DNA of 64,000 nt, taken from a bacterium (GTDB taxonomy: Bacteria; Krumholzibacteriota; Krumholzibacteriia; LZORAL124-64-63). The translations under genes and the position numbers were made by a program. Below the pieces are notes generated by a model. The model made no database searches. It saw only the letters and a list, made by a program, of their open reading frames with translations, and was not told the origin of the DNA. Shown here in pieces: positions 53,327 through 61,387 of the stretch; within the stretch, counting starts at the first letter, position 1; every line of letters starts with the position of its first letter. The DNA lies in NCBI GenBank assembly GCA_016703265.1, contig JADJCK010000009.1, positions 1 to 64,000 on the forward strand, in the 5' to 3' direction.

Positions 53327-54363
53327 GCAAATCACGCAGTGACTCCTTCCTTGATGATCCCCACGCCTGGGTCCGGCAGCGTCTTTTGCCTTTCGAGACC
53401 GGCCTTCTGGACGAGGCCGAAGAACAGCGCATCCGAGGACATATCGATGGTTGTGGCGAATGCTCTGAACGATGGCGGATCCTCTGCGAAGAGGCGGCCC
53501 ACGCGGAAATTGGTGCACATATTCCGGCCGCGATCATGGCCACGTGGTCGCTGGCCGGCGCTCGGTTGCAGGGGCTCGAGCGCGCGATGGTGGAGCGGCA
53601 CCTCGGGCGCTGCGCGGACTGCCGTGAGGATCTTCGGGTGCTGGGATTCGAGCCAGCGCTCGGGCCGGCACGTGTTGCCGAATCCGTTGAGCATCCCAAG
53701 GTGGTGGCCGGCGGTCGCGGTCAGCGCCACCGGGGCCCGTCCCGCGACTGGGGTTTCGGCAGGTGGGCGATGACGTTATGGGGCCCGACGGCTACAGCCG
53801 CCGCCTTGCTGCTTGCGGTCATGCGTGGTCCAGCCACGAGGCAATTGGCTCAGAATGAAATCGATGTTCCGCAGAGCAGCGCGCCACCTGTCGAAGTCGT
53901 CACCGTGCCCCAAGCGCCGTCGGTCGTGCCCGCCATACCGAAACCGGATGATCGGCCGGCGCGGCGTCCCCGACAGTCAGCGCGGCCCAGTATCGGGTTC
54001 GCAATATTCGCGCAGACTGTGGGGGACACGCGGAGCGCCAGTCGGGCATTTGGCGATGATTCGTTTGCGCCGGAACCGACACCCGGGCCATCAAGCGGCG
54101 AGACACTCAATATCCCTTTCAGAGCCGATCTTCCTGAATTGCCCGACGATTCACCGGCCTGGATCGTTGTGCGCGATTCGGACGACAAACTTGTCGCGCG
54201 CTTCAGGACCACCCTGGGCAAGTTCAAGGAGAACAATGCGAACCTGAGCCTTTCGCCCGGCGACACTGGACTTGCCCCTGGTAAATACGTCGTGCGGGTG
54301 GTGTTCGAACCTGCGGCGCCGGCCGTTGCCGAAAGCCTGACCAACCGTTTCGCCATCAAGTAG
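53323..54363 (+). CDS. Zinc-finger anti-sigma factor with an extracytoplasmic domain
   Basis: 346 residues. Two HxxxCxxC zinc sites: HIDGCGECSERW near residue 45 and ERHLGRCADCREDL near residue 95, the ZAS-type anti-sigma pattern. One membrane segment follows (LWGPTATAAALLLAVMRG, about 155-172), then a proline-rich linker and a beta domain (AWIVVRDSDDKLVARFRTTL, LAPGKYVVRVVFEP). The N-terminal part would hold the sigma factor and the outer part sense a signal. Overlaps the sigma gene by four bases. Related sigma/zinc-finger/TPR-CHAT arrangements are known to me from other bacteria; the CHAT gene here is 7 kb away. Confidence 0.8.
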   Translation: MSKSRSDSFLDDPHAWVRQRLLPFETGLLDEAEEQRIRGHIDGCGECSERWRILCEEAAHAEIGAHIPAAIMATWSLAGARLQGLERAMVERHLGRCADCREDLRVLGFEPALGPARVAESVEHPKVVAGGRGQRHRGPSRDWGFGRWAMTLWGPTATAAALLLAVMRGPATRQLAQNEIDVPQSSAPPVEVVTVPQAPSVVPAIPKPDDRPARRPRQSARPSIGFAIFAQTVGDTRSASRAFGDDSFAPEPTPGPSSGETLNIPFRADLPELPDDSPAWIVVRDSDDKLVARFRTTLGKFKENNANLSLSPGDTGLAPGKYVVRVVFEPAAPAVAESLTNRFAIK

Positions 54364-55291
54364 TACAGCGAAGCACCATTGTGCGACAACTGAGCGGCCA
54401 TTTCCGGCATGATCACGGCAGTGGCCACGCGCCTATTCGTCCAGTGGGCCTACGTGACGAAATCTGCGGCGTCACACCACGAACCGGATCGCGACAGCAC
54501 GACGTGGTTGCGGCCGACCGAGCCCGAGGCCGCGGCCTGGACCTGCCTGAGCGGCATTGCTATCTGTTCCTCAAGCCCCGGAAGACTACCAAAATGTTTG
54601 GCGGCGCGGCCCAAGAATCGGCGAGCAGTGCCGGTTGGAACTGCGAAAGTTGGCGGCCTGCGCCCTGATGATTGCCGTGTCTCAAATGGCTAGCGCGAGT
54701 CGGAACAACTTCGGCGAAATGCGGACTCGGCCGCGCCCCAGCAAACGTTGGGCGCACCGGCGGGTTACCGGGGCCGTGGATGCATATGACTGTTGCTGCC
54801 TTGCGGAACATCATGCCGCCCGGTCGCGCGGCTCCTGCACACAAATCAATCTGTCACACCGCCGGGTCCGCGCCGACGATGGAAACGAGTTCCCCGCGTC
54901 AGGCCAACGTCCTGCATATTGGGGCGCGGGCGAGGTGGTGGGGATTGCACCAGGCTGTCAACTGCGGGGATTGCTTCGCGTGCCATGGCCCCGCCGAACA
55001 GGTGCGGCGCGGTTCGCTGCTGCCGATCGCGGGGATGCCGCACCGTCTTGGCGGCCGAGAATCAGATTGGAGCGTTTCAGGCCAGCGAGCCCGCGCGCGG
55101 CGATTGCCTCGACAGAATGGAAATGCTTGTGGTCCGCGATCGCACGTGTCCCGCAGGCCAAAGACAGGAAACGGGACTCGAGGCACTGGTGAGCGAACTG
55201 ATTCAAGCGGGCTCCGCCGGTGACGCACTTCTTGTACCGATCATGCCGAGAATGCTTATCAAGATGACGGAAATTACCCGGAGGTGGAGTG
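54364..55291. other. Long gap with no convincing gene
   Basis: About 930 bases. Frames are open by composition only. A stretch around 55080-55280 (SELIQAGSAGDALLVPIM, MLVVRDRTCPAG) looks somewhat protein-like and could be a decayed gene, but I cannot support a start or family. The strong ribosome site GGAGGTGGAG at its end belongs to the next gene. Confidence 0.45.
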
Positions 55292-56152
55292 ATGAACATC
55301 GGATTAGCGACAGGATGCCGGAAGGCCGGCGCGGCAATTGAAAGGATCCCACCGACGAAAGGGGCATGGCGGCACTTCGCGCGGCTTACCTTCGGAATCC
55401 TGATCACGATCCTCGGCGCCATCGACCGAGTCCCCCTGGTTCACGCCACCCAGTCTCTTTCGCCTGGCGCAATGACAGCGTGCGGTCCTGACTTCGGGCA
55501 CGACGGTGTTTTGCTGCTCGGCACGACGCTCGCGATGTCCGTCGCCGCTGGTTCAGGTAGTGAAGAAGTTAAGGTCAATATTGGCCCCATTGCCATCGCG
55601 AACGGCTACGCGCTTTTCGCCAGCGGCCATGTTCTTCAGATTGAACTGCGCAACCCACCCTCACCGGGTCCCGCACCCATTGCGAGGTCCATTCACCTCA
55701 GCGTTGACCAGATGGGAAACCCACCATTCGGCACCGGGTTCTGCGCCGGCGGTGCGATTACAATGGTGCTGGCCGGAACTTGCCTCACGGCAACCGCAAC
55801 GGGTGCAAGGTCGACGGGGTTTCTAGGAGCCACAGGCATTTCGGGAGCGCGGCTGGTAGCCCCATCCAGATGCCATGGCCGCGCCGCACAAGCCCGCAGG
55901 TCGCACATGGGCCTCACGATCTCCGTGGTTCATTCGGGCAACTGGCCGTGGAGCCCCGCGCCCTGCCGAGATCGTTATGTTGCCAACGGATCGCTCATGG
56001 GCGAGATCATGAAGGTGAACAGAAGCGTCCGCACGGTCTCAGTCACGGACTGCGGTGGTCCCGTCGACGCCGGCCGACAGCATTTCGGGATCGGGCCTCG
56101 GTCCGGATATCCGTCAGGATTCGGCACAGTTCCATGGCCTTCAACGATGTGA
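55292..56152 (+). CDS. Exported protein of unknown function, 3' end doubtful
   Basis: 286 residues from an ATG with a strong ribosome site (GGAGGTGGAG). A hydrophobic segment (LTFGILITILGAIDRVPLV) serves as signal or anchor. The middle looks like real beta-rich protein (GHDGVLLLGTTLAMSVAAGS, VLQIELRNPPSPGPAPIARS, GFCAGGAITMVLAGTCLTAT). From about residue 200 the sequence loses protein character, and the last 110 bases overlap the convergent NADAR gene, so the present stop is probably not the original one. Confidence 0.5.
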   Translation: MNIGLATGCRKAGAAIERIPPTKGAWRHFARLTFGILITILGAIDRVPLVHATQSLSPGAMTACGPDFGHDGVLLLGTTLAMSVAAGSGSEEVKVNIGPIAIANGYALFASGHVLQIELRNPPSPGPAPIARSIHLSVDQMGNPPFGTGFCAGGAITMVLAGTCLTATATGARSTGFLGATGISGARLVAPSRCHGRAAQARRSHMGLTISVVHSGNWPWSPAPCRDRYVANGSLMGEIMKVNRSVRTVSVTDCGGPVDAGRQHFGIGPRSGYPSGFGTVPWPSTM

Positions 56153-56597
56153 CCCGCCTCTCCGGGGCACCGGTAGCATGACGGAGCGCGCGATTACCCG
56201 TGCCCCGGAGGACCGCCAGTGCCGTCGTCGATTGCGTGAACTTGGCCCGAATCGCCCGTTCGATCAACATCGCATGTGACTCGGACTGGTAGAGAATATG
56301 CCGGCCGGCCCAGTATACCCAAGCCTCCTCGCCCTCGGCCCAGGCCCGCGAGATCTTCCGGTTGGGATTCGTACCTGCCCGCCGTGCGGCGTGCCCAGTC
56401 AGCGTCGCGATACGATGCCGCCGGGCCGCCTTGGGGCCGTCCTCAGGATACTTGATCGCCTGGATGAAGGCCTCGACTGATGCGAAGTGCTGATCGTCCA
56501 GCACGAACGGTGTCGCCGCGAGGTTGGACAGCAGGGAAAGCGGGTCCCCGTCGCGGAAGATGATGTTGATCGGTTCGCCGTCATGATCCGTGCACAA
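56043..56597 (-). CDS. NADAR/YbiA-family N-glycosidase-like protein
   Basis: About 184 residues. The family pattern is clear: a short strand and FRDGDPLSLLSNLAATPF, then VLDDQHFASVEAFIQAIKYP (the W/F-xSVEhxxQxxK core), helices through AGTNPNRKISRAWAEGEEAW, then SHAMLIERAIRAKFTQSTTA and VLRGTGNRAL. NADAR proteins cut N-glycosidic bonds of ADP-ribose-like or riboflavin-precursor substrates; some reverse ADP-ribosylation of DNA. The start is uncertain: TTG at 56597 without a good ribosome site. The tail after LCRILTDIRTEARS is not family-like and overlaps the convergent gene. The active-site lysine/glutamate region looks intact. Confidence 0.72.
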   Translation of the reverse strand: MCTDHDGEPINIIFRDGDPLSLLSNLAATPFVLDDQHFASVEAFIQAIKYPEDGPKAARRHRIATLTGHAARRAGTNPNRKISRAWAEGEEAWVYWAGRHILYQSESHAMLIERAIRAKFTQSTTALAVLRGTGNRALRHATGAPERRVTSLKAMELCRILTDIRTEARSRNAVGRRRRDHRSP

Positions 56598-56772
56598 GGT
56601 AATCGCTTTCGGCTGCGGCCGGGACGAATGAGGGACAACAGCGGTCGAGTCAGTTCATTAGTGACGATCGACATTCAGTGAGCACCGGCCTAGGGTGATC
56701 GGGTCGCGCGATTCCAGCCACGCGGATGAGCCGGCTGGATCTGCATCACGCCCGGTGCAGGACCAGTTCAGC

Positions 56773-57709
56773 TCACCGGGCGCGGCCGTCGCCAAGGGAT
56801 TCGAACACGGTGCGCCAGCGATCATCGGCATTCGCCAGAGCGCTTGCGTCTTCGAGGATCTTCCCGTCCATGGACTCGCAATTTTGTCGTTCGGTGTTAT
56901 CGCATGCATCGATCCACTCGCGGACTCCCGGCGCGCGCTCCTGCAATGCGGCACCCGCCGCCTCGCTGTAATCGGGCGCGACCGGGGCGGTAATTGTGAA
57001 ACCACTCGTGGGATTCCCGAGCGGTCCACGCGGTAAGCTCTCCGCCAGGCGGCGCGCGTCCTCTCCCGAATAGACCCAGAAGTGGGGCCCACGATAGGCC
57101 AACGCCAACGCGTCGTGCGACAGATCCGGAGCCACACCGTCGACTTGTGCACAGTAATTCATGCGCTCATCGGCGCCGGAAAACTGCGCGAAGGCAAGAT
57201 AGTATGCGGCAGCAAATGTGTTCCGCGCCTCGCTCAAGATCTCCGTTCCGGCCGCCAGAAATTCCCGGCCGGCCTCAGCGGCCACGGATTGCACCTCCTC
57301 ATCTTCGTCGTTCTTTGGTTGCTCGATTAGCCGACGAACCAAGGCCAGATTCCGGACGCTTATCCCCAAACTGTCAGTGCGGGCGTACTCGGCCAACCGG
57401 AGCAACGCATGGTCCCGATCGAATGGCCACCAGGTCCGCCCCAAGAGCAGCGCCAGGCCCAGGCGGGGACGGTGTGACAGTAGCAGGTGGGCGACCGCCT
57501 TCACCATCCCGGGCCCACAGCGATCGCTGCACGAGACTCGTCCGCACGATTGGATCGTCGAGCCAATGCGTGAGCCGGTCTGCGGCCTCTCGCTGTCGTG
57601 AGAACTTCGCGGTGACCCAGTATCCCGCTTCGACCGGAGCAATGACCGCCCAGCATCCGTTGACGATGAGCATATCACGAACCAGCATGGCCTTATCGTT
57701 CACGTTCAT
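56773..57709 (-). CDS. Protein of unknown function, one frameshift
   Basis: From the ATG at 57709 the protein reads MLVRDMLIVNGCWAVIAP and YWVTAKFSRQREAADRLTHW. Near 57505 the frame changes and continues as MVKAVAHLLLSHRPRLGLAL, LAEYARTDSLGISVRNLALV, ARNTFAAAYYLAFAQFSGAD and so on to RWRTVFESLGDGRAR, about 300 residues in all. The second part alone could start at the ATG at 57507 (244 residues). Helical, no signal peptide evident in the downstream part, no family recognised. It lies between NADAR and an IS3 remnant. Confidence 0.5.
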
Positions 57710-57771
57710 TCGCGCGCCGCTCTTGGTTCCTTCAGCTACAGTGATTTGGCCGCCAACATTCCGGACGCTAC

Positions 57772-58152
57772 TAGTCCAACGCCGTCACTATTCGCAGGGC
57801 CCGGCCGTGGTGCGCCCGCTGGTGCGCGAAGTCGCGCGTTAACAAACGATTCCGGCGCCACAACCGTCGCCGGATGATATGATCCGTCGTTCAACCACAG
57901 CCGGCCGCGCCTCTTCTGTTGCGCCGGCACTATCAACCCTTCCAGACGCCGGATCCGCCTCACTCGTTTGTGGTTGACTCGCGAGCTATCGGGCCGCAGC
58001 AACCGCGTCACGCACCGGTCGCCGTACCGTCCGCACTGCTTCGCCAGACCGATGATCGCTGCTGTCAGCCGCTCGTCGCGAGAGAACGGGTGTGCGCGCT
58101 CGCTCGAACTCGATGAGAGGTTCAGTGGATAGGCGCCCGAGCCGGGCGACCA
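57772..58152 (-). pseudogene. IS3-family transposase remnant, N-terminal half of OrfB
   Basis: SRDERLTAAIIGLAKQCGRY, VNHKRVRRIRRLEGLIVP and RRGRLWLNDGS are the N-terminal HTH_21-type part of IS3 OrfB. After it, another frame carries RNRLLTRDFAHQRAHHGRAL, the counterpart of NHVWTYDFVHERTQDGRAL in the fragment at 50190. The homology stops at 57772. Frame breaks and the loss of most of the catalytic core make it inactive. It is the complementary half of the 50190 fragment plus a short overlap. Confidence 0.7.
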
Positions 58153-58278
58153 TGACCTGCCCCCAATGATTGTACCATGTCCAACGCCAGGCCACCAGAT
58201 CCCAGGAGGCCATCCGGCGGCCCCCATCATTACAGGTAGCGTAAGGACGGAGGTGACATTATCACTGGGGGCAGGTCA
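58153..58278. mobile_element. 126-bp MITE-like element with IS3 ends
   Basis: Bounded by TGACCTGCCCCCAATGATT (58153) and the inverted ATCACTGGGGGCAGGTCA ending at 58278. The first 13 bases of each end are exact complements and match the terminal repeat of the IS3 fragment at 50190. It has no coding capacity. No target duplication is visible, so it may instead be the two ends of nested copies brought together by deletion. Confidence 0.6.
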
Positions 58279-58376
58279 ATGTGGACACCGTGAGCGGGCC
58301 GGCGCCCGCGCCAGCCTGTGGTCAGATTCGCCTGACGCTCGGCGAACAACCGCCGGAAGTCCCGAGGAGTGTCCCG

Positions 58377-59525
58377 ATGAGATCGATCGGCAGTACTGCA
58401 CGCAAGAGGTGGGCGGATCAACGCTTCGGCCGACTACAGAAGGCGAGCGCAACCTTTCTATTCCTGTTTCTGGGCGGAGCCGCCCCGCCGCCAGACCAGA
58501 TGAATGATGTCATGAGCCAAGCGCTCAGGGCGCTGAACGGGGCCCCGCAGGCGAGCCGCGATGATGGTGGGCCGGGCCCACGCTTCGTGTCATCTGATTT
58601 CAGCAATCTGTCCACACTTGATCTCGAGGACATGCGGGTACTCGAGGATGGCGTGCAACGGCTTGCCAAGGCCCGGGACGATCTCTACGCCAGCTATGGG
58701 CTCGGAGCCGGATTGCGTCCGGAGTTCCTTGAACTCATGCAAAGCCGCTATTCTCTGACAACGGACCAGGACCGGGCGTGCACCCGGGTCGCTTTGGCGT
58801 TGACGCGTGAAGCCCAGGCGGAATCGGGCGATATCCAGGTATTTGGAAGGGCTCTCGCGGAGTTGCACTCGATCGACCGAGATTTGCTCGCGATGCGTGC
58901 GCAGAATCCGGAGAACGCGGTACAACTTGTGGCATCCTATCGGCTGCTTCTGGCGACGATGCAAACCACCAGCGATCTGGTGAACGACGAGATCCGCAGA
59001 TTCGGCGTGCCGGCAAGCATCGATGAGGAGCTGCTTGCGGGCAGCGTTTCCGGCCAGTCGCTGATCGAACTCTACGATGCGGCGCGTGCGCACAATGCCC
59101 TTGCCATGCAGCTACCGGTCGTGGGCAAACAGCTGGATGAGTTCTGGATTCAAGCCCGGGACTCGGGACTCATCGCGGTCACGCCCGGCGAACGCCTGCA
59201 TTTGTTCAGGGAGGCCAAGACAGCAGAGGAAGCCGAAGCACTGGTCGCGGGCCTTTGTGGGGTTAGGTACTTTGACAACCATGGGCAAGTTCTCGAGTGT
59301 CTTGTGGCCTATGCAACCAACGCTGGCTGGCCGCCAAAGGTCCTCTACGGTGATTGGCGGCGGGTGTATGAACCGCCTTCATCCGTCTTTGCCGGCGCAT
59401 CGGCAGAGATCGGCGCGGTGCTCGCAAAGTGGTTCAGTGAGGCCGGCGGCGAGTCTCCCTTGGGCGAGGTACTGGAGGGGCGTTTTCCCGAGGACGCTGA
59501 GTTTGTTCGCCGGGTGTTTCCCTGA
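58377..59525 (+). CDS. Exported helical protein of unknown function
   Basis: 382 residues. ATG after GAGGAG. A hydrophobic stretch near residue 25 (ASATFLFLFLGGAAPP) is probably a late signal peptide. The remainder is helical and acidic (LDLEDMRVLEDGVQRLAKAR, DRACTRVALALTREAQAESG, EIRRFGVPASIDEELLAGSV, FREAKTAEEAEALVAGLCGV). No family or active-site motif recognised. Similar in style to the unknown exported proteins at 39744 and 48968. It lies 100 bases after the MITE-like element. Confidence 0.7.
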   Translation: MRSIGSTARKRWADQRFGRLQKASATFLFLFLGGAAPPPDQMNDVMSQALRALNGAPQASRDDGGPGPRFVSSDFSNLSTLDLEDMRVLEDGVQRLAKARDDLYASYGLGAGLRPEFLELMQSRYSLTTDQDRACTRVALALTREAQAESGDIQVFGRALAELHSIDRDLLAMRAQNPENAVQLVASYRLLLATMQTTSDLVNDEIRRFGVPASIDEELLAGSVSGQSLIELYDAARAHNALAMQLPVVGKQLDEFWIQARDSGLIAVTPGERLHLFREAKTAEEAEALVAGLCGVRYFDNHGQVLECLVAYATNAGWPPKVLYGDWRRVYEPPSSVFAGASAEIGAVLAKWFSEAGGESPLGEVLEGRFPEDAEFVRRVFP

Positions 59526-59710
59526 CATCACCGCGAGCCCTAGAGGCGGCCACCCCATGCGGCGGCCGGCCCCGGCTGACGCCCAATGCCGGGCTGCACG
59601 CAGCGGGGCGGCCGACCAGGCAACCGGCGACGGCCGGAGCCTCAACCCGTCGCCGCCAAATGGTGCGTGGCACGGCCGTGCTGGGGAAAGTTCGGCTATG
59701 GAGACAGAAC

Positions 59711-60625
59711 ATGCTCGTCTTTCTCGATGACGAACGTCCGACTCCCAGCGGCTGGACGCGTGCATATTGGCCGGAAGAGGCGATCGCGCTGCTCGAGTTC
59801 GGTCCGGTCACAGAAATCAGCCTCGACCATGACCTCGGGGATGATCAACATGGAACCGGCTACGACGTCATCGTCTGGATCGAAGAAGCGGTTGTTGTCA
59901 GCGGATACCTCCCACCCCGCATCGGAGTGCATTCAGCCAACCCGGCTGCGAGAGCGCGGATGGAGGCAGGCATTGGCGCCATTGAGCGGCTGTCGGCGCC
60001 CGTACGGGACAGGGTTCGGCCGGATGGCACTTTGCCGCAACCGCCCCGAAAGATCCCCAGACAGGCAGACGCTCCGGCCCCCACGGGTCTCAGTGCCGGG
60101 GTAGCACGCGCAATGGATGTGGGTCGGGCCAGGGCATTCGCCATTGCCGCACACGCGGGGCAGCTTTACGGCGACCGGCCGTATTCATCCCACCTGGACG
60201 CCGTGGCGGAGTCGGTGAGCCGGTTCGGCAGGATCGCCCAGGTTGTCGCCTACCTTCATGATATCGTGGAAGACACCGACGCCACGCTGGTGAGTGTGCG
60301 GGAGCTCTTCGGTGATCTTGTGGCCGACTGTGTGGATCTGGTCACGGATTCCCCGGAGATGTCTCGACGCGAGCGAAAGGCTGCTGCTCACGAACGGCTG
60401 GCCGGTGTCACGGGGTCGAAGGAATTGGCGCTCATCGTCAAGTCTGCGGACAGGCTAGACAATCTGATCAACTGTCTCCACTCAGGGGATCTGAAGCGGT
60501 GGGAAATGTACCACCGTGAGCACGAGGCCTTTCTGGCGGCGGTGTATCGCCCCGGGCTGTGCGAGTCGATCTGGGACCGCTTGGATGCGGTCGTGTCGAC
60601 AGGGCCGGAATCTCCGCCACAATGA
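59711..60625 (+). CDS. Cyclic-phosphate-type receiver domain fused to an HD phosphohydrolase
   Basis: 304 residues; cytoplasmic. N-terminal 95 residues: MLVFLDDERPTPSGWTRAYW ... EISLDHDLGDDQHGTGYDVI ... GVHSANPAARARMEAGI, the cREC variant of the receiver fold predicted to process cyclic phosphates in RNA-repair and conflict systems. After a linker, residues 135-300 are an HD domain of the SpoT-like type: AIAAHAGQLYGDRPYSSHLD, YLHDIVEDTD with the HD pair, and KELALIVKSADRLDNL with the last aspartate. All metal ligands are present, unlike the two broken copies at 44886 and 50759. ATG at 59711 is chosen because it starts the receiver strand and has GGAG upstream. Substrate unknown. Confidence 0.75.
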   Translation: MLVFLDDERPTPSGWTRAYWPEEAIALLEFGPVTEISLDHDLGDDQHGTGYDVIVWIEEAVVVSGYLPPRIGVHSANPAARARMEAGIGAIERLSAPVRDRVRPDGTLPQPPRKIPRQADAPAPTGLSAGVARAMDVGRARAFAIAAHAGQLYGDRPYSSHLDAVAESVSRFGRIAQVVAYLHDIVEDTDATLVSVRELFGDLVADCVDLVTDSPEMSRRERKAAAHERLAGVTGSKELALIVKSADRLDNLINCLHSGDLKRWEMYHREHEAFLAAVYRPGLCESIWDRLDAVVSTGPESPPQ

Positions 60626-60800
60626 GCCACATCACGCCGCGCATGACGGCCTGATTTCAGGGAAAGTTCTGGTCGGCCCGCCGATTGATTTCATGCTGTT
60701 CCGAGCTGGCAACCAACGGGAAAGACTGACCGGAGATTTCCCGGTCGTTACCCGTCACAAGCCGGGCCGACACCCGACCTTGTGAACATCGCGCGGGGGC

Positions 60801-61075
60801 TTGTTCCTGGCCAAGTTTCGGAATGTGCGGATCTTACTGCTCATCACTGCCGGAGCCATCTCGCTGGCGCTCTGGTTCCATGAACGCGATACGACACTGA
60901 CCTACGACGCGCTCGTGATCTTCGCGATCGTGCTGTTCAACGGAATCCTGGGCTACTTCCAGGAGTCGCGCGCGGAGCGCTCGGTGGCGGCGCTGCGGGC
61001 GATGGCCGCGGCCGATGCATCTGTCGTGCGTGATGGGCAGCCGAAGCGTGTCCCGGCCGCCGAACTGGTTCCAGC
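60801..61075 (+). pseudogene. Fragment of a P-type cation ATPase gene
   Basis: About 92 codons match the N-terminal transmembrane/actuator start of a Ca-type (P2A) ATPase: FLAKFRNVRILLLITAGAIS, YDALVIFAIVLFNGILGYFQ, SRAERSVAALRAMAAADASV, RDGQPKRVPAAELVP. The first 40 or so residues and everything after ELVP are missing. At 61075 it is joined to the tail of a lipoprotein gene. Confidence 0.7.
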
Positions 61076-61079
61076 ACGG

Positions 61080-61208
61080 ATGATTGCGGGTCGGAAGGGG
61101 TCAAGAAGTTTGTCCGGGACGGCGCCGCCTTCGGTCCTCATGATGAACTCGGCGCGGCAATACGTCGCCATCTTGCCGAATTCGTGAAGCAGGTTGAACG
61201 CTGACAGG
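61080..61208 (+). pseudogene. Tail of a third copy of the cysteine-rich lipoprotein gene
   Basis: Reads DCGSEGVKKFVRDGAAF and ELGAAIRRHLAEFVKQVER before TGA, matching ICGLKELQKSGGDTAAF and EISAAIHRHLVEYVNQAAG of the lipoprotein at 45526. The downstream GTGAGC...GAGCCGCC stretch also matches the region after copy 1. More diverged than the other two copies. Confidence 0.65.
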
Positions 61209-61387
61209 CCGGGCGTGAGCTTGGCTAAGCGCAGGCGCGGAGGCTCTCTTGTTGTCAGGGGAGCCGCCGTCCTCGAAAATCAGACGAATCGGGCATAGCT
61301 CGGGCGCTCAACTTTCAGCAAACAGGCGCGCGAACGCTAGCGCACCACTACCGCAGCCGGTCGGGGCTGCCCGCTCGTGACCGCAGG

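Noticed and set aside
54672..55223. Possible gene after the anti-sigma factor
   Set aside because: Three overlapping frames are open, none with a ribosome site or recognisable motif; composition alone explains them.
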